64,000 nt of DNA, from positions 682,001 to 746,000 of the forward strand of contig NZ_BMTR01000001.1 in NCBI RefSeq assembly GCF_014649775.1, written 5' to 3'. The notes under the pieces are model-generated. The model ran no database searches. It was not told where the DNA came from and was given only the letters and a program-made list of their open reading frames with translations. The position numbers and the translations under genes were made by a program. Positions 39,552 to 48,342 of this stretch are shown here, in pieces. Numbering within the stretch: position 1 is the first letter of the stretch; every line of letters starts with the position of its first letter. Source of the stretch: Streptomyces longisporoflavus (GTDB lineage Bacteria > Actinomycetota > Actinomycetes > Streptomycetales > Streptomycetaceae).

Positions 39552-41159
39552 TTGAGCACAGCAGAGGCGCCCGGACAGGCGCCCACTTCCATGAGCAACA
39601 AGCAGATACTCCAGGCCATGTCCGGGCTGATGGCGGGCATGTTCGTCGCCATCCTCGCCGGCACGGTCGTGGCCAACGCACTCCCGCGCATCATCGCCGA
39701 CCTCGGCGCCAGCCAGTCCTCCTACACCTGGGTCGTCACCTCCGAACTGCTCGCCATGACGGCGACCGTCCCCCTGTGGGGCAAGCTCTCGGACCTCTAC
39801 AACAAGAAGCTGCTGTTGCAGCTGTCCCTGGCCATGTTCATCGTCGGCTCGCTGCTCGCCGGGTTCTCGCAGGGCGTGGGACTGCTCATCTTCAGCCGCG
39901 TCGTGCAGGGCATCGGCGCCGGTGGTCTGACCGCGCTGGCGCAGGTCGTCATGGCGGCCGTCATCCCGCCCCGCAGGCTGGGCAAGTACGCGGGCATCTT
40001 CGGCGCCGTCTTCGCCGTCGGCACGGTGGCAGGACCGCTCGTCGGAGGCGTCCTGGTGGACACCTCCTGGCTGGGCTGGCGCTGGTGCTTCTTCATCGGC
40101 GTGCCGTTCGCGCTGCTCGCCATCCTGATCCTGCAGCGCACGCTCCGACTGCCGACCGTACGCCGCGAAGTGAAGATCGACTTTCTGGGCGCCTTCCTGA
40201 TCGTGGCCGGCGTCTGCGCCCTCCTCATCTGGACCTCGCTGGCGGGCCAGCAGTTCGACTGGGCGTCCTGGCAGACCGCGGCGCTCACCGGGACCGGCGT
40301 GATCCTGCTGGTGGCGGCCGTGTTCGTGGAGTCACGGGTGCCGGAGCCGGTCATCCCGCTCGCCATCTTCCGCAACAGGACCGTCACCCTGACGACCGTC
40401 GCGAGCCTGCTGGTCGGCGTGGCCATGTTCGGCGGCACCGTCTTCCTCTCGCAGTACTTCCAGATCGCCCTCGGCAAGTCCCCCACGATGGCGGGCCTGA
40501 TGAGCCTGCCCATGATCCTGGGTCTGCTGGTGTCCTCCACCGTCGCCGGCCAGATCATCAGCAGGACCGGCAAGTGGAAGGCCTACCTGGTCTCGGGCGC
40601 CGTCATCATGACCGCGGGGCTCGGGCTGCTGGCCACCATCGACGCCGACACCGGCTTCGGGGTGCTCAGCCTGTACATGGCCGTGCTCGGCATCGGCGTC
40701 GGCATGCTGATGCAGAACCTGGTCCTGGCCGCGCAGAACGACGTACCGGCCTCCGAACTGGGCGCGGCCACCTCCGTCCTGTCGTTCTTCCGCAGCATGG
40801 GCGGCACGATCGGCACCAGCGTCCTGGGCGCCGTCCTCGCCAACCGCGTGGCCTCGGAGATCTCCAAGAGCGTGGGCGCGGCGGGCGGTGCGGCCGCCGA
40901 CAGTTCCGGCGGCGGCGAGGGCGCCGTTCCCGACATGACCAAGCTGCCCGCGCCGATGCGGGAGATCGTGGAGAACGCCTACGGCCTGGCGACCGCCGAC
41001 CTCTTCCTCCTGGCGGCTCCGTTCGCGGCGCTCGCACTCGTCGCGGTCGTCTTCATCAAGGAGAAGCCGCTGAAGACGACGAGCGGCATGGAACGACTCG
41101 CCGAGGAGAAGCAGCCGGACGACGACAGCAAGAACACCGCGTCGGCGCCGGTCGCCTAG
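39552..41159 (+). CDS. DHA2-family multidrug MFS exporter (14 helices)
   Basis: 535 residues from a TTG with GAGGG upstream. The 14-helix DHA2 pattern begins with MSGLMAGMFVAILAGTVVANALPRII. Motif A (LWGKLSDLYNKK) and motif C-like GAVFAVGTVAGPLVGG are present. The tail is acidic and hydrophilic. Proteins of this type expel drugs, dyes or antibiotics with proton exchange (EmrB/LfrA-like). It is controlled, by inference, by the TetR protein upstream. Confidence 0.93.
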   Translation: MSTAEAPGQAPTSMSNKQILQAMSGLMAGMFVAILAGTVVANALPRIIADLGASQSSYTWVVTSELLAMTATVPLWGKLSDLYNKKLLLQLSLAMFIVGSLLAGFSQGVGLLIFSRVVQGIGAGGLTALAQVVMAAVIPPRRLGKYAGIFGAVFAVGTVAGPLVGGVLVDTSWLGWRWCFFIGVPFALLAILILQRTLRLPTVRREVKIDFLGAFLIVAGVCALLIWTSLAGQQFDWASWQTAALTGTGVILLVAAVFVESRVPEPVIPLAIFRNRTVTLTTVASLLVGVAMFGGTVFLSQYFQIALGKSPTMAGLMSLPMILGLLVSSTVAGQIISRTGKWKAYLVSGAVIMTAGLGLLATIDADTGFGVLSLYMAVLGIGVGMLMQNLVLAAQNDVPASELGAATSVLSFFRSMGGTIGTSVLGAVLANRVASEISKSVGAAGGAAADSSGGGEGAVPDMTKLPAPMREIVENAYGLATADLFLLAAPFAALALVAVVFIKEKPLKTTSGMERLAEEKQPDDDSKNTASAPVA

Positions 41160-41171
41160 CGCAGTCACCTT

Positions 41172-41223
41172 CGAGGAGCGGCTGCCGGACATCCCGCAAG
41201 GGGTGGCCGGCGGCCGCTCCTCG
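41172..41223. terminator. Hairpin terminator after the DHA2 exporter
   Basis: 17-bp arms (41172-41188 and 41207-41223) with one wobble pair around an 18-base loop, 12 bp after the exporter stop codon. It probably serves both this gene and the convergent AraC gene. Confidence 0.75.
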
Positions 41224-41303
41224 TATGCGGCCTCTCCATGACCGGGGAGGACACCCCGGCACCGCTGCCCGCCGCCGCCTTCGCCCGGTCCTTCCTCTCC
41301 TGA

Positions 41304-42206
41304 TCACACGGAGCCGAAGGACGCCTGCCCCAGTGCCTGTGCGCGGAAGGCGGCCGGGGTCGTGCCCGTCCGCAGCCGGAAGAACTTCGTGAAGTCGCTC
41401 GCGTCGGCGAACCCCAGACTCCCGGCGACCTCCTTCGCCGGAAGGCTGCTGTGCTGCAGGAGCCGCTTGGCCTCCAGAAGCACCCGCTCGTCGATGAACT
41501 TCTTCGCGCCGGCGCCGGTGACGGCCCGCGTCGCCCGGGACAGGGTGCGCGGACTGTAGCCCAGCGCGGCCGCGTAATCCTCCACCCGCCGGGTCACCGC
41601 GTGATCGCGCTCCACCGCGTCGTGAAAACGCCGGAACACCTCGCTGACGGGGCCCGGCGGGGGCGCCGCGCCGCGCACGGCCGCCAGGCGCAGCAGCAGC
41701 ACGGACACCAGATGGCGCACCACCTCGATGTGCGAGTCCAGCGGCAGCGAGGCCATCGCGTCGTACTCGTAGACGAGGTGGTCCAGGGCCCGCTGCAGCC
41801 CCCGCGCCTGCTCGCCGCCGGGCATCAGCGGCTGCTGCTCGTAGGGCGGGTCCAGGTGCGCGGCCGCCACGGTCGCGGGCGGCAGGAAGCCGGGCTGGAA
41901 CAGGACGACCACCCCGTCCGCGGTCACCAGATCGCGGCTGAACCGCTGCACCTGCCCCGGTCTGATCCACAGCCAGGAGCCGGGCGGCAGTTCGTGCTCG
42001 ACGAAATCCACCGCGACCCGCAGCGGCCGCCTGCGCACCGCGATCAGCTGATGGAAGGCCGGGCGCAGCGCCGTGTACGGATCGTTGCCGTGGCGCCGCG
42101 AACGCTCGTACAGGGCGGCGAGCTCGACCACCTCGACGCCGGTTGGCGCACCCACCGCCGCCGTGTAATCGAGGTCCCTGACCGCAGGGTGTCCGTTTTT
42201 CCCCAT
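41304..42206 (-). CDS. AraC-family regulator, divergent from vdcBCD
   Basis: 300 residues. The N-terminal region (about 25-125) is an effector-binding AraC_N/cupin type with TALRPAFHQLIAVRR and WLWIRPGQVQRF. The C-terminal 105 residues carry the two HTH motifs (VEDYAAALGYSPRTLSRATR and EVAGSLGFADASDFTKFFRL), like regulators of aromatic-acid catabolism. It is divergent from vdcB across about 105 bp and probably activates or represses the decarboxylase operon in response to vanillate or another hydroxybenzoate. Confidence 0.9.
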   Translation of the reverse strand: MGKNGHPAVRDLDYTAAVGAPTGVEVVELAALYERSRRHGNDPYTALRPAFHQLIAVRRRPLRVAVDFVEHELPPGSWLWIRPGQVQRFSRDLVTADGVVVLFQPGFLPPATVAAAHLDPPYEQQPLMPGGEQARGLQRALDHLVYEYDAMASLPLDSHIEVVRHLVSVLLLRLAAVRGAAPPPGPVSEVFRRFHDAVERDHAVTRRVEDYAAALGYSPRTLSRATRAVTGAGAKKFIDERVLLEAKRLLQHSSLPAKEVAGSLGFADASDFTKFFRLRTGTTPAAFRAQALGQASFGSV

Positions 42207-42312
42207 CGCGAGTCCCGAGCGTACCGCCGATGCCCGGCAGCTGCCTCCTAGCGTGAAAACCGTGAGGCGCGGCAGTAAAAGCGCAGGTCATCATCGTGCA
42301 GGGAGCGGACGA

Positions 42313-42909
42313 GTGCGGCTGATCGTGGGAATGACCGGGGCGACCGGAGCGGCCATCGGGGTACGGCTCCTGGAGAATCTGGCCCAGCTGCCGGACGTCG
42401 AGACCCATCTCGTCCTCTCCCGCTGGGCCCGCGCCACGATCGAGCTGGAGACCGGCCGCTCGGTCGCCGACGTGAGCGCGCTCGCCGATGTCACCCACCA
42501 CCCCGACGACCAGGGCGCCACCATCTCCTCCGGCTCGTTCCGCACCGACGGCATGGTGATCGTGCCCTGCTCGATGAAGACCCTGGCCGGCATCCGCACC
42601 GGATACGCCGAGGGCCTGGTGGCCCGCGCCGCCGACGTCGTCCTCAAGGAGCGCCGTCGCCTCGTCCTCGTCCCGCGCGAGACACCGCTGAGCGAGATCC
42701 ACCTGGAGAACATGCTCGCCCTGGCCCGGCAGGGCGTCCAGATGGTGCCGCCGGTGCCCGCCTTCTACAACCACCCCGAGACCGTCGACGACATCGTCGA
42801 TCACATCACCGCGCGCGTCCTGGACCAGTTCGACCTGCCCGCGCCCGCCGCCAAGCGCTGGGAGGGCATGCGCGCGGCCCGCGCCGCGGCACTCCGCCCC
42901 GCCTCGTGA
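42313..42909 (+). CDS. vdcB: VdcB-like flavin prenyltransferase (UbiX family)
   Basis: 198 residues from a GTG at 42313, after GGGAGCGG. The UbiX/Pad1 pattern is clear: RLIVGMTGATGAAIGVRLLE binds FMN, then ISSGSFRTDGMVIVPCSMKTLAGI and LVPRETPLSEIHLENM. It makes prenylated FMN, the cofactor of the UbiD-type decarboxylase encoded next. Its size and order match VdcB of Streptomyces sp. D7. It is the first gene of a vdcBCD operon. Confidence 0.92.
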   Translation: MRLIVGMTGATGAAIGVRLLENLAQLPDVETHLVLSRWARATIELETGRSVADVSALADVTHHPDDQGATISSGSFRTDGMVIVPCSMKTLAGIRTGYAEGLVARAADVVLKERRRLVLVPRETPLSEIHLENMLALARQGVQMVPPVPAFYNHPETVDDIVDHITARVLDQFDLPAPAAKRWEGMRAARAAALRPAS

Positions 42910-42956
42910 ACCGCGCGGCCCCCCCTGAACCCCCCACCCCACCACAGGAGTTATCC

Positions 42957-44384
42957 ATGGCCCACGACGACCTGCGCAGTTTCCTCGACACCCTGGACAA
43001 GGAAGGGCAGCTCCTGCACCTGACCGAAGAGGTCCTGCCCGAACCCGACCTGGCCGCGGCCGCCAACGCCACGGGCCGCATCGGCGAGAACGCACCCGCC
43101 CTGTACTTCGACAACGTCAAGGGCTTCACCGACGCCCGTATCGCCATGAACGTGCACGGCTCCTGGGCCAACCACGCGCTGGCCCTCGGCCTGCCCCGCA
43201 CCACCCCGGTCAAGGAGCAGGTGGAGACCTTCGCCGCACGCTGGGACGCCTTCCCCGTCGCCCCCGAACGCCGCGAGGACGCACCCTGGCGCGAGAACAC
43301 CGTGGAGGGAGCGGACGTCGACCTCTTCTCCGTCCTGCCCCTCTTCCGCCTCAACGACGGTGACGGCGGCTTCTACCTCGACAAGGCCGCCGTCGTCTCC
43401 CGCGACCCCGAGGACCCGGACAACTTCGGCAAGCAGAACGTCGGCACGTACCGCATCGAAGTCATCGGCACCGACCGCCTCGCCTTCCAGCCCGTACCCA
43501 TGCACGACATCGCCCAGCACCTGCGCAAGGCCGAGGAAGCGGGCGAGGACCTGCCCGTGGCCATCACGCTCGGCAACGACCCCGTGACGACGATCGTCGC
43601 CGGCATGCCGATGGCCTACGACCAGAGCGAGTACGAGATGGCCGGCGCCCTGCGCGGCGCGCCCGCCCCCATCGCCACCGCCCCGCTCACCGGCTTCGAC
43701 GTGCCCTGGGGGAGCGAGGTCGTCATCGAGGGCGTCATCGAGTCCCGCAAGCGCCAGATCGAGGGCCCCTTCGGCGAGTTCACCGGCCACTACTCCGGCG
43801 GGCGCCGCATGCCCGTCATCCGCGTCGACCGCGTCTCCTACCGCACCAACCCCGTCTTCGAATCGCTCTATCTGGGAATGCCCTGGACCGAGGTCGACTA
43901 CCTGGTGGGTCCCAACACCTGCGTCCCGCTGCTGAAGCAACTGCGCGCCGAATTCCCCGAGGTGCAGGCGGTCAACGCCATGTACACGCACGGCCTGATG
44001 GTCATCATCTCGACGGCCAAGCGCTACGGCGGCTTCGCCAAGGCCGTCGGCATGCGTGCGATGACCACCCCGCACGGCCTGGGATACGTGGCCCAGGTGA
44101 TCCTCGTCGACGAGGACGTGGACCCCTTCAACCTGCCGCAGGTCATGTGGGCCATGTCCGCCAAGGTCAACCCCAGGGACGACGTCGTCGTCATCCCCAA
44201 CCTGTCCGTCCTTGAGCTGGCTCCCGCGGCCCAGCCGGCCGGCATCACCAGCAAGATGATCATCGATGCGACGACCCCGGTCGCCCCCGACGTACGCGGG
44301 AACTTCTCCACCCCGGCCAAGGACCTGCCCGAGACCAAGGAGTGGGCGGCCAAGCTCCAGGAACTCATCGCCGCCCGCCGCTGA
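42957..44384 (+). CDS. vdcC: VdcC-like vanillate/4-hydroxybenzoate decarboxylase (UbiD family)
   Basis: 475 residues, the length I recall for VdcC, starting MAHDDLRSFLDTLDKEGQL. UbiD features: the prenyl-FMN and metal-binding stretch around NVGTYRIEVIGTDRLAFQP, the catalytic EGPFGEFTGHYSGGR (Glu pair in the E-R-E region) and KVNPRDDVVVI near the end. It performs reversible non-oxidative decarboxylation of phenolic acids such as vanillate to guaiacol. It requires the VdcB cofactor. The 3-gene order B-C-D supports one pathway. Confidence 0.93.
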   Translation: MAHDDLRSFLDTLDKEGQLLHLTEEVLPEPDLAAAANATGRIGENAPALYFDNVKGFTDARIAMNVHGSWANHALALGLPRTTPVKEQVETFAARWDAFPVAPERREDAPWRENTVEGADVDLFSVLPLFRLNDGDGGFYLDKAAVVSRDPEDPDNFGKQNVGTYRIEVIGTDRLAFQPVPMHDIAQHLRKAEEAGEDLPVAITLGNDPVTTIVAGMPMAYDQSEYEMAGALRGAPAPIATAPLTGFDVPWGSEVVIEGVIESRKRQIEGPFGEFTGHYSGGRRMPVIRVDRVSYRTNPVFESLYLGMPWTEVDYLVGPNTCVPLLKQLRAEFPEVQAVNAMYTHGLMVIISTAKRYGGFAKAVGMRAMTTPHGLGYVAQVILVDEDVDPFNLPQVMWAMSAKVNPRDDVVVIPNLSVLELAPAAQPAGITSKMIIDATTPVAPDVRGNFSTPAKDLPETKEWAAKLQELIAARR

Positions 44385-44430
44385 ACCCCCGCTTTCCCCG
44401 CCTTGCCCTTTGACCGGAAGGAACCCCGTC

Positions 44431-44694
44431 ATGACCGACGAGACCCGCCCCGCCCCCACCCTCTGCCCCCGCTGTGCCTTCGAGACGATCGACCGCCTTG
44501 CGACCTCGCCCGTGCCCGGCGTCTGGGACGTCCTGCAGTGCCGCCAGTGCCTGTACACCTGGCGCACCACCGAACCGGCCCGCCGCACCCGGCGCGACGC
44601 CTACCCCGAACAGTTCAAGATGACGCTCGCGGACATCGAGAACGCCATCGAGGTCCCGGCCGTACCGCCGCTGCGGGCTGACGCCGCTCACTGA
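44431..44694 (+). CDS. vdcD: VdcD-like small zinc-ribbon subunit
   Basis: 87 residues with CPRCAF and CRQCLYTWRTTEP, a CxxC...CxxC zinc ribbon, then an acidic helical tail (YPEQFKMTLADIENAIEVP). It matches the small third subunit VdcD of vanillate decarboxylase, which is required for activity in known systems but has no clear catalytic role. It starts 46 bp after vdcC with GGAAGGAA upstream. The end overlaps the convergent LysR gene by 7 bp. Confidence 0.9.
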   Translation: MTDETRPAPTLCPRCAFETIDRLATSPVPGVWDVLQCRQCLYTWRTTEPARRTRRDAYPEQFKMTLADIENAIEVPAVPPLRADAAH

Positions 44695-45575
44695 CCCAGA
44701 GCGGCCAGGAGCCCGGGGACGGGAGCGGCGGGATCGGCCGGGTGCAGGGCCTCGGTGCGGTGGACGAGGCGGGGCGCGGACAGGGGGGCGGCCACCGTCC
44801 CCGGCAGACCGGCGGCAGCCGCGAGGGGCAGAGCAGCCAGGCCATGCCTGCCCGCGACCAGTGTTCCCACGCCCCTGACGTCCGTCCCGCCATAGGCGAC
44901 TTGGGGCCGGAAGCCGTCGCTGCGGGCGGCTGCGCGGAGTTGGGCCAGAGGGACGGCGGTGTCGGGCGCGTCCAGCCAGTGCGCGTCGGTGAGGTCCGCC
45001 AGCCGCAGGGAGCGCCGGCGTGTCAGCGGATGACCGTCCGGAAGCAGTACGACCAGTGGCTCTTCGGCGATAGCGACGGTGGCCAGGGGGCCGGGGTCGG
45101 GCAGCGGCAGAGGATCGGAAGGTGCGGCCGCCCCGTCCACCAAACCCACATCGGCGTCCCCGGCCATGACCGCCGCCGGCACCGCCTCTCGCCCGAGCAC
45201 ATGGAGCGACACCGCGAGGCCCGGAGCGGACGAGCGGATCCGGGCAAGGGCGCGGGCGAGGACCGGGGTCAGCGCCAGAGGGGTCGCGGCGACGGCGAGC
45301 CGGGCCGGGCGCGTCGCACGGAACCGGGCGATGTCGACGCGGGCCGCCTCCAGGCGCAGCAGCAGGGGCCGGGCATGCTCCAGGAGGCGCTCACCCGCCC
45401 CGGTGGGCCCCACCGGCCGGCGCCGCACGAGCGGGGCGCCGAGGTCGGCTTCGAGCGCGGCGATGTGCTGCGAGACGGCGGACTGGGTGTAGCCCAACTC
45501 TGCGGCGGCGGCGGAGAAGGAGCGGTTGTCGACGACGGCGACGAAGGTCCGCAGGAGATGTGGATCCATGCGCAT
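44688..45575 (-). CDS. LysR-family regulator
   Basis: 295 residues (or 293 from an ATG at 45569). The winged helix is canonical: LLRTFVAVVDNRSFSAAAAELGYTQSAVSQHIAALE. The effector domain reads ARLAVAATPLALTPVLARAL, GDADVGLVDGAA and DLTDAHWLDAPDTAVPL. It is divergent from a glutamine-amidotransferase-like gene with a LysR-type palindrome between them, so it probably regulates that gene. It also touches the 3' end of vdcD, but in the opposite direction, so it need not relate to that operon. Confidence 0.92.
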   Translation of the reverse strand: MRMDPHLLRTFVAVVDNRSFSAAAAELGYTQSAVSQHIAALEADLGAPLVRRRPVGPTGAGERLLEHARPLLLRLEAARVDIARFRATRPARLAVAATPLALTPVLARALARIRSSAPGLAVSLHVLGREAVPAAVMAGDADVGLVDGAAAPSDPLPLPDPGPLATVAIAEEPLVVLLPDGHPLTRRRSLRLADLTDAHWLDAPDTAVPLAQLRAAARSDGFRPQVAYGGTDVRGVGTLVAGRHGLAALPLAAAAGLPGTVAAPLSAPRLVHRTEALHPADPAAPVPGLLAALGQ

Positions 45576-45586
45576 CAGTATCGCCG

Positions 45587-45607
45587 TGCATCAGGATCGC
45601 TAATGCA
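45587..45607. promoter_or_regulatory. LysR operator between the lysR and amidotransferase-like genes
   Basis: TGCAT-N-AG-N5-CT-N-ATGCA, a 21-bp interrupted palindrome with matching outer and inner arms, 11 bp before the LysR start. The spacing and T...A symmetry are typical of LysR activation sites, and a CGCATCAG half copy lies just upstream. Confidence 0.6.
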
Positions 45608-45661
45608 GAGTGTGTCAATCATCGTTGGACGTGATGCGGCGGCGCCGTCGACGATGGCCGC

Positions 45662-46417
45662 ATGACTCTTCCGGCCGCCCGTATCGCCCTGGTCGCAGAC
45701 CGCTCCGACCACGTCCGCTCCCACACCCGCGTTCCCGCCCTCCTGGAGGCCCTGCGCACCCGCGAGGGCCTCAACCTGGACGCGTACTGGATCCCCACCG
45801 ACGAGGCCTTGGGCGCAGTGGAGGGATTCGACGCCGTATGGGTGCTGCCCGGCAGCCCCTACCGCAGCGAAGCCGGCGTGCTGGCCGCCATCCGCACGGC
45901 CAGGGAGCATGAGGTGCCCTTCCTGGGGACCTGCGGCGGCTTCCAGCACACGCTGCTGGAATACGCCCGGTCGGTGTGCGGACTGGGCGACGCCGTACAT
46001 GCCGAGAACACCGCGCAGGGCGACAACGGCGACGGCGACGGCGAGGGGCGCGGGGCCGGTACCGGGGTCGAGTTGATCGTCCCGCTGGCCTGCTCGCTGG
46101 CCGGGCACGAAGGCACCGTGAACCTCACGGCGGACTCACGCGCGGCCCGGCTCATCGGGGCCCGGCGGACCGTGGAGCGCTATCACTGCCACTACGGCCC
46201 CAACCCCGCCCACGTGGAGACACTGCGAGCCCACGGGCTGAGCTTCACCGGCACAGACGAGAGCGGCGACATCCGTATCGCCGAACTGCCCGGCCACCCC
46301 TACTTCCTGGCCACCCTGTTCCAGCCCGAACTGCACGGCGACGGCACCCGCCCCCACCCGCTGATCACGGGCCTCGCACAGGCCGCGGTACGCCATGCGG
46401 CGGCGATCGGCAGCTGA
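45662..46417 (+). CDS. CTP-synthase C-terminal-related glutamine amidotransferase-like protein
   Basis: 251 residues of the class I glutamine amidotransferase fold. GFDAVWVLPGSPYRSEAGV is followed by the nucleophile elbow FLGTCGGFQHTLLEYAR with its Cys. The third triad element, normally His-Pro-Glu, reads FQPELHG, so the His is Gln. This matches the group annotated as CTP-synthase C-terminal region-related (seleno)proteins, where the elbow Cys can be selenocysteine. The substrate is unknown; ordinary glutamine hydrolysis is doubtful. Probably controlled by the divergent LysR. Confidence 0.85.
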   Translation: MTLPAARIALVADRSDHVRSHTRVPALLEALRTREGLNLDAYWIPTDEALGAVEGFDAVWVLPGSPYRSEAGVLAAIRTAREHEVPFLGTCGGFQHTLLEYARSVCGLGDAVHAENTAQGDNGDGDGEGRGAGTGVELIVPLACSLAGHEGTVNLTADSRAARLIGARRTVERYHCHYGPNPAHVETLRAHGLSFTGTDESGDIRIAELPGHPYFLATLFQPELHGDGTRPHPLITGLAQAAVRHAAAIGS

Positions 46418-46478
46418 GCCGGGGTGACGGGCGGGATTGTCGGTTGCCGGGTGCGGAGCCGTGCAGCAGGATGCGGGG

Positions 46479-47348
46479 ATGCGCTTCTCGGTGAACATTC
46501 CGAACTTCGGTGACTTCGCCGACCCCCGTACCGTGGCGAAGGTCGCCATGGCGGCGGAACAGGCGGGCTGGGACGGCTTGTTCGTCTGGGATCACGTGCT
46601 GCACCGCAAGCACGGGGACAGGCCCTTCGGGGACCCCTGGATGCTGCTGACGGCCGCCGCCCTCGCGACCTCCCGGATCAGGCTCGGCACGCTGGTCACG
46701 CCGGTGGCCCGGCGTCGTCCGCAGCAACTCGCCCGCCAGGTGGCGACCCTGGATCTGCTCAGCGGCGGCCGGGTCACGTTCGGCGCGGGTCTCGGCGGTC
46801 CCGTCGAGGACGAGTACGGCAGTTTCGGCGACACCACGGACCCGAAGGTCCTTGCCGAGCGGCTCGACGAGGGCCTGGACCTGCTGGCGCGCTTCTGGTC
46901 GGGCGAGCCGGTGAATCACGCGGGGCGGCACTACCAGGCGCGGGACGCGACGTTGCTGCCCGCCACCGTGCAGAGCCCCCGGCCGCCCATCTGGATCGCC
47001 GGATTCTGGCCCAACCGCCCGCCGATGCGCCGGGCGGCCCGCTTCGACGGCGCGGTCCCGCTGTTCACCGACGCCAGGCACGGCCATGTGCCGCCCCTCG
47101 ACCAGGTCCGCGACCTGGTGGCCTACCTGCGCGGGCAACGCGAGGACCGATCGCCCGGCACGCCCTTCGAGATCGTCCTCGGCGGCGCCACGCCGGGCGA
47201 CGACGCCGCCGCGACCAAGGACCTGATCGGACCACTGGCCGAGGCGGGCGCCACGTGGTGGGACGAGCGGCAGATCCAGACGGACGAGGGACTCGACCGG
47301 CTCACACCGGTGCTGCGGCGCGTGGAGCAGGGGCCGCCGGTCCTGTGA
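46479..47348 (+). CDS. LLM-class flavin-dependent oxidoreductase
   Basis: 289 residues from ATG 46479, after AGCAGGATGCGGGG. Luciferase-like TIM barrel: RFSVNIPNFGDFADPRTVAKVA, GWDGLFVWDHVLHR, RIRLGTLVTPVARRRPQQLARQ and GGRVTFGAGLGG. PPIWIAGFWPNRP is the usual active-site strand. Members use F420 or FMN to oxidise or reduce small substrates. No operon partner is visible, so the substrate is open. Confidence 0.88.
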   Translation: MRFSVNIPNFGDFADPRTVAKVAMAAEQAGWDGLFVWDHVLHRKHGDRPFGDPWMLLTAAALATSRIRLGTLVTPVARRRPQQLARQVATLDLLSGGRVTFGAGLGGPVEDEYGSFGDTTDPKVLAERLDEGLDLLARFWSGEPVNHAGRHYQARDATLLPATVQSPRPPIWIAGFWPNRPPMRRAARFDGAVPLFTDARHGHVPPLDQVRDLVAYLRGQREDRSPGTPFEIVLGGATPGDDAAATKDLIGPLAEAGATWWDERQIQTDEGLDRLTPVLRRVEQGPPVL

Positions 47349-47358
47349 GTGCCGTGCT

Positions 47359-48246
47359 TCAGGGCGCGAGCCGGTGGGGCGCAGGACGGTGGGGCGCGGC
47401 GACGACATCGGTGAGAATCTGTGCCGCGCGTTCGTAGCGGCATACCTCCGTGCGGATGGCGGAGTCGCTGCCACGGATGGCGTCGCTCTGCAGGGTACGG
47501 ACATGTTCGCTGGTGGTGACGAGACGGAAGATGACGGCGCGGGCGATGTACTGGCCGAAGCCGGGACCGTTCGCGCAAGTAGCCTCGCGGAGGAGCCGCG
47601 GGCCGGCGCCGTGCCAGATCAGGGCGTCACCCACGACCACCGCCTCGCCGAAGGCGGGTGGCCGCCAGTAGGGCGAGAAGTCGATGACCGCGGGGGCCAG
47701 CCCCGGAGCGAACAGGACGTTGCCCGTCAGGTCGCCGTGGACGAGCTGGGGCCGGACCCGGGGCTTCGGGCCGAGCAGCGCGGTCAACGCGTCGTACGGG
47801 CCGCGCAGAGCGGGCAGCAGGTCGGCCTTCTCCTCCTGCCAGGCCACACGGTCGCCGGTGGCCCACTCGTCGCGTCGCCGGTCCAGGAAGCACGGGCGGG
47901 GCACGCCGGCCAGTGCCCGGTGAAAGGCCTGCCCCGCAGCGACGACCTCGAGCCAGCGCGGCGCGGCGGAGTGGTCGGGTTCGGTCCCCGTGACGACATG
48001 CGAGGCGGTCCAGCCGCCGTGGCTCCAGGCGCCGGTGGCGGCCCGCAGAGGGCGCGCGACACGGAAGCCGTCTTCCCGGATCGAGGCCATGATGTCGCCC
48101 AGCCACTCGGCGAACTCGCTGTCCGGCCCGGCGGGCTTGAGCACCACGTCGCCCACGCGGACGCTGACGCCTTCCCCGCCGGGCAGGCGAACGGCGCTTC
48201 CGGCGAGTCGGAAGGCGTCCAGTACGTCGCGGCCGGGAAAGGTCAT
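47359..48246 (-). CDS. Aminoglycoside-phosphotransferase-fold protein (TIGR02569 type)
   Basis: 295 residues. The kinase-like fold lacks a strong P-loop but keeps the catalytic loop LVHGDLTGNVLFAPGLAPAVIDFSPYWRP, with Asp/Asn for phosphate transfer and a DFS metal site. VSVRVGDVVLKPA and HGGWTASHVVTG give the N-lobe. This actinobacterial group is conserved but without a proven substrate; antibiotic resistance is unlikely from sequence alone. Convergent with the LLM gene, 10 bp apart. Confidence 0.85.
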   Translation of the reverse strand: MTFPGRDVLDAFRLAGSAVRLPGGEGVSVRVGDVVLKPAGPDSEFAEWLGDIMASIREDGFRVARPLRAATGAWSHGGWTASHVVTGTEPDHSAAPRWLEVVAAGQAFHRALAGVPRPCFLDRRRDEWATGDRVAWQEEKADLLPALRGPYDALTALLGPKPRVRPQLVHGDLTGNVLFAPGLAPAVIDFSPYWRPPAFGEAVVVGDALIWHGAGPRLLREATCANGPGFGQYIARAVIFRLVTTSEHVRTLQSDAIRGSDSAIRTEVCRYERAAQILTDVVAAPHRPAPHRLAP

Positions 48247-48342
48247 GACCGCACATTGTCGTGGGACTCAGGCGGGCGTCACGCCATTTATGTGCCCGGG
48301 CCGTAGGGCACACGAGCACAAGAAGCGGCGTCGGCCCGGCAG

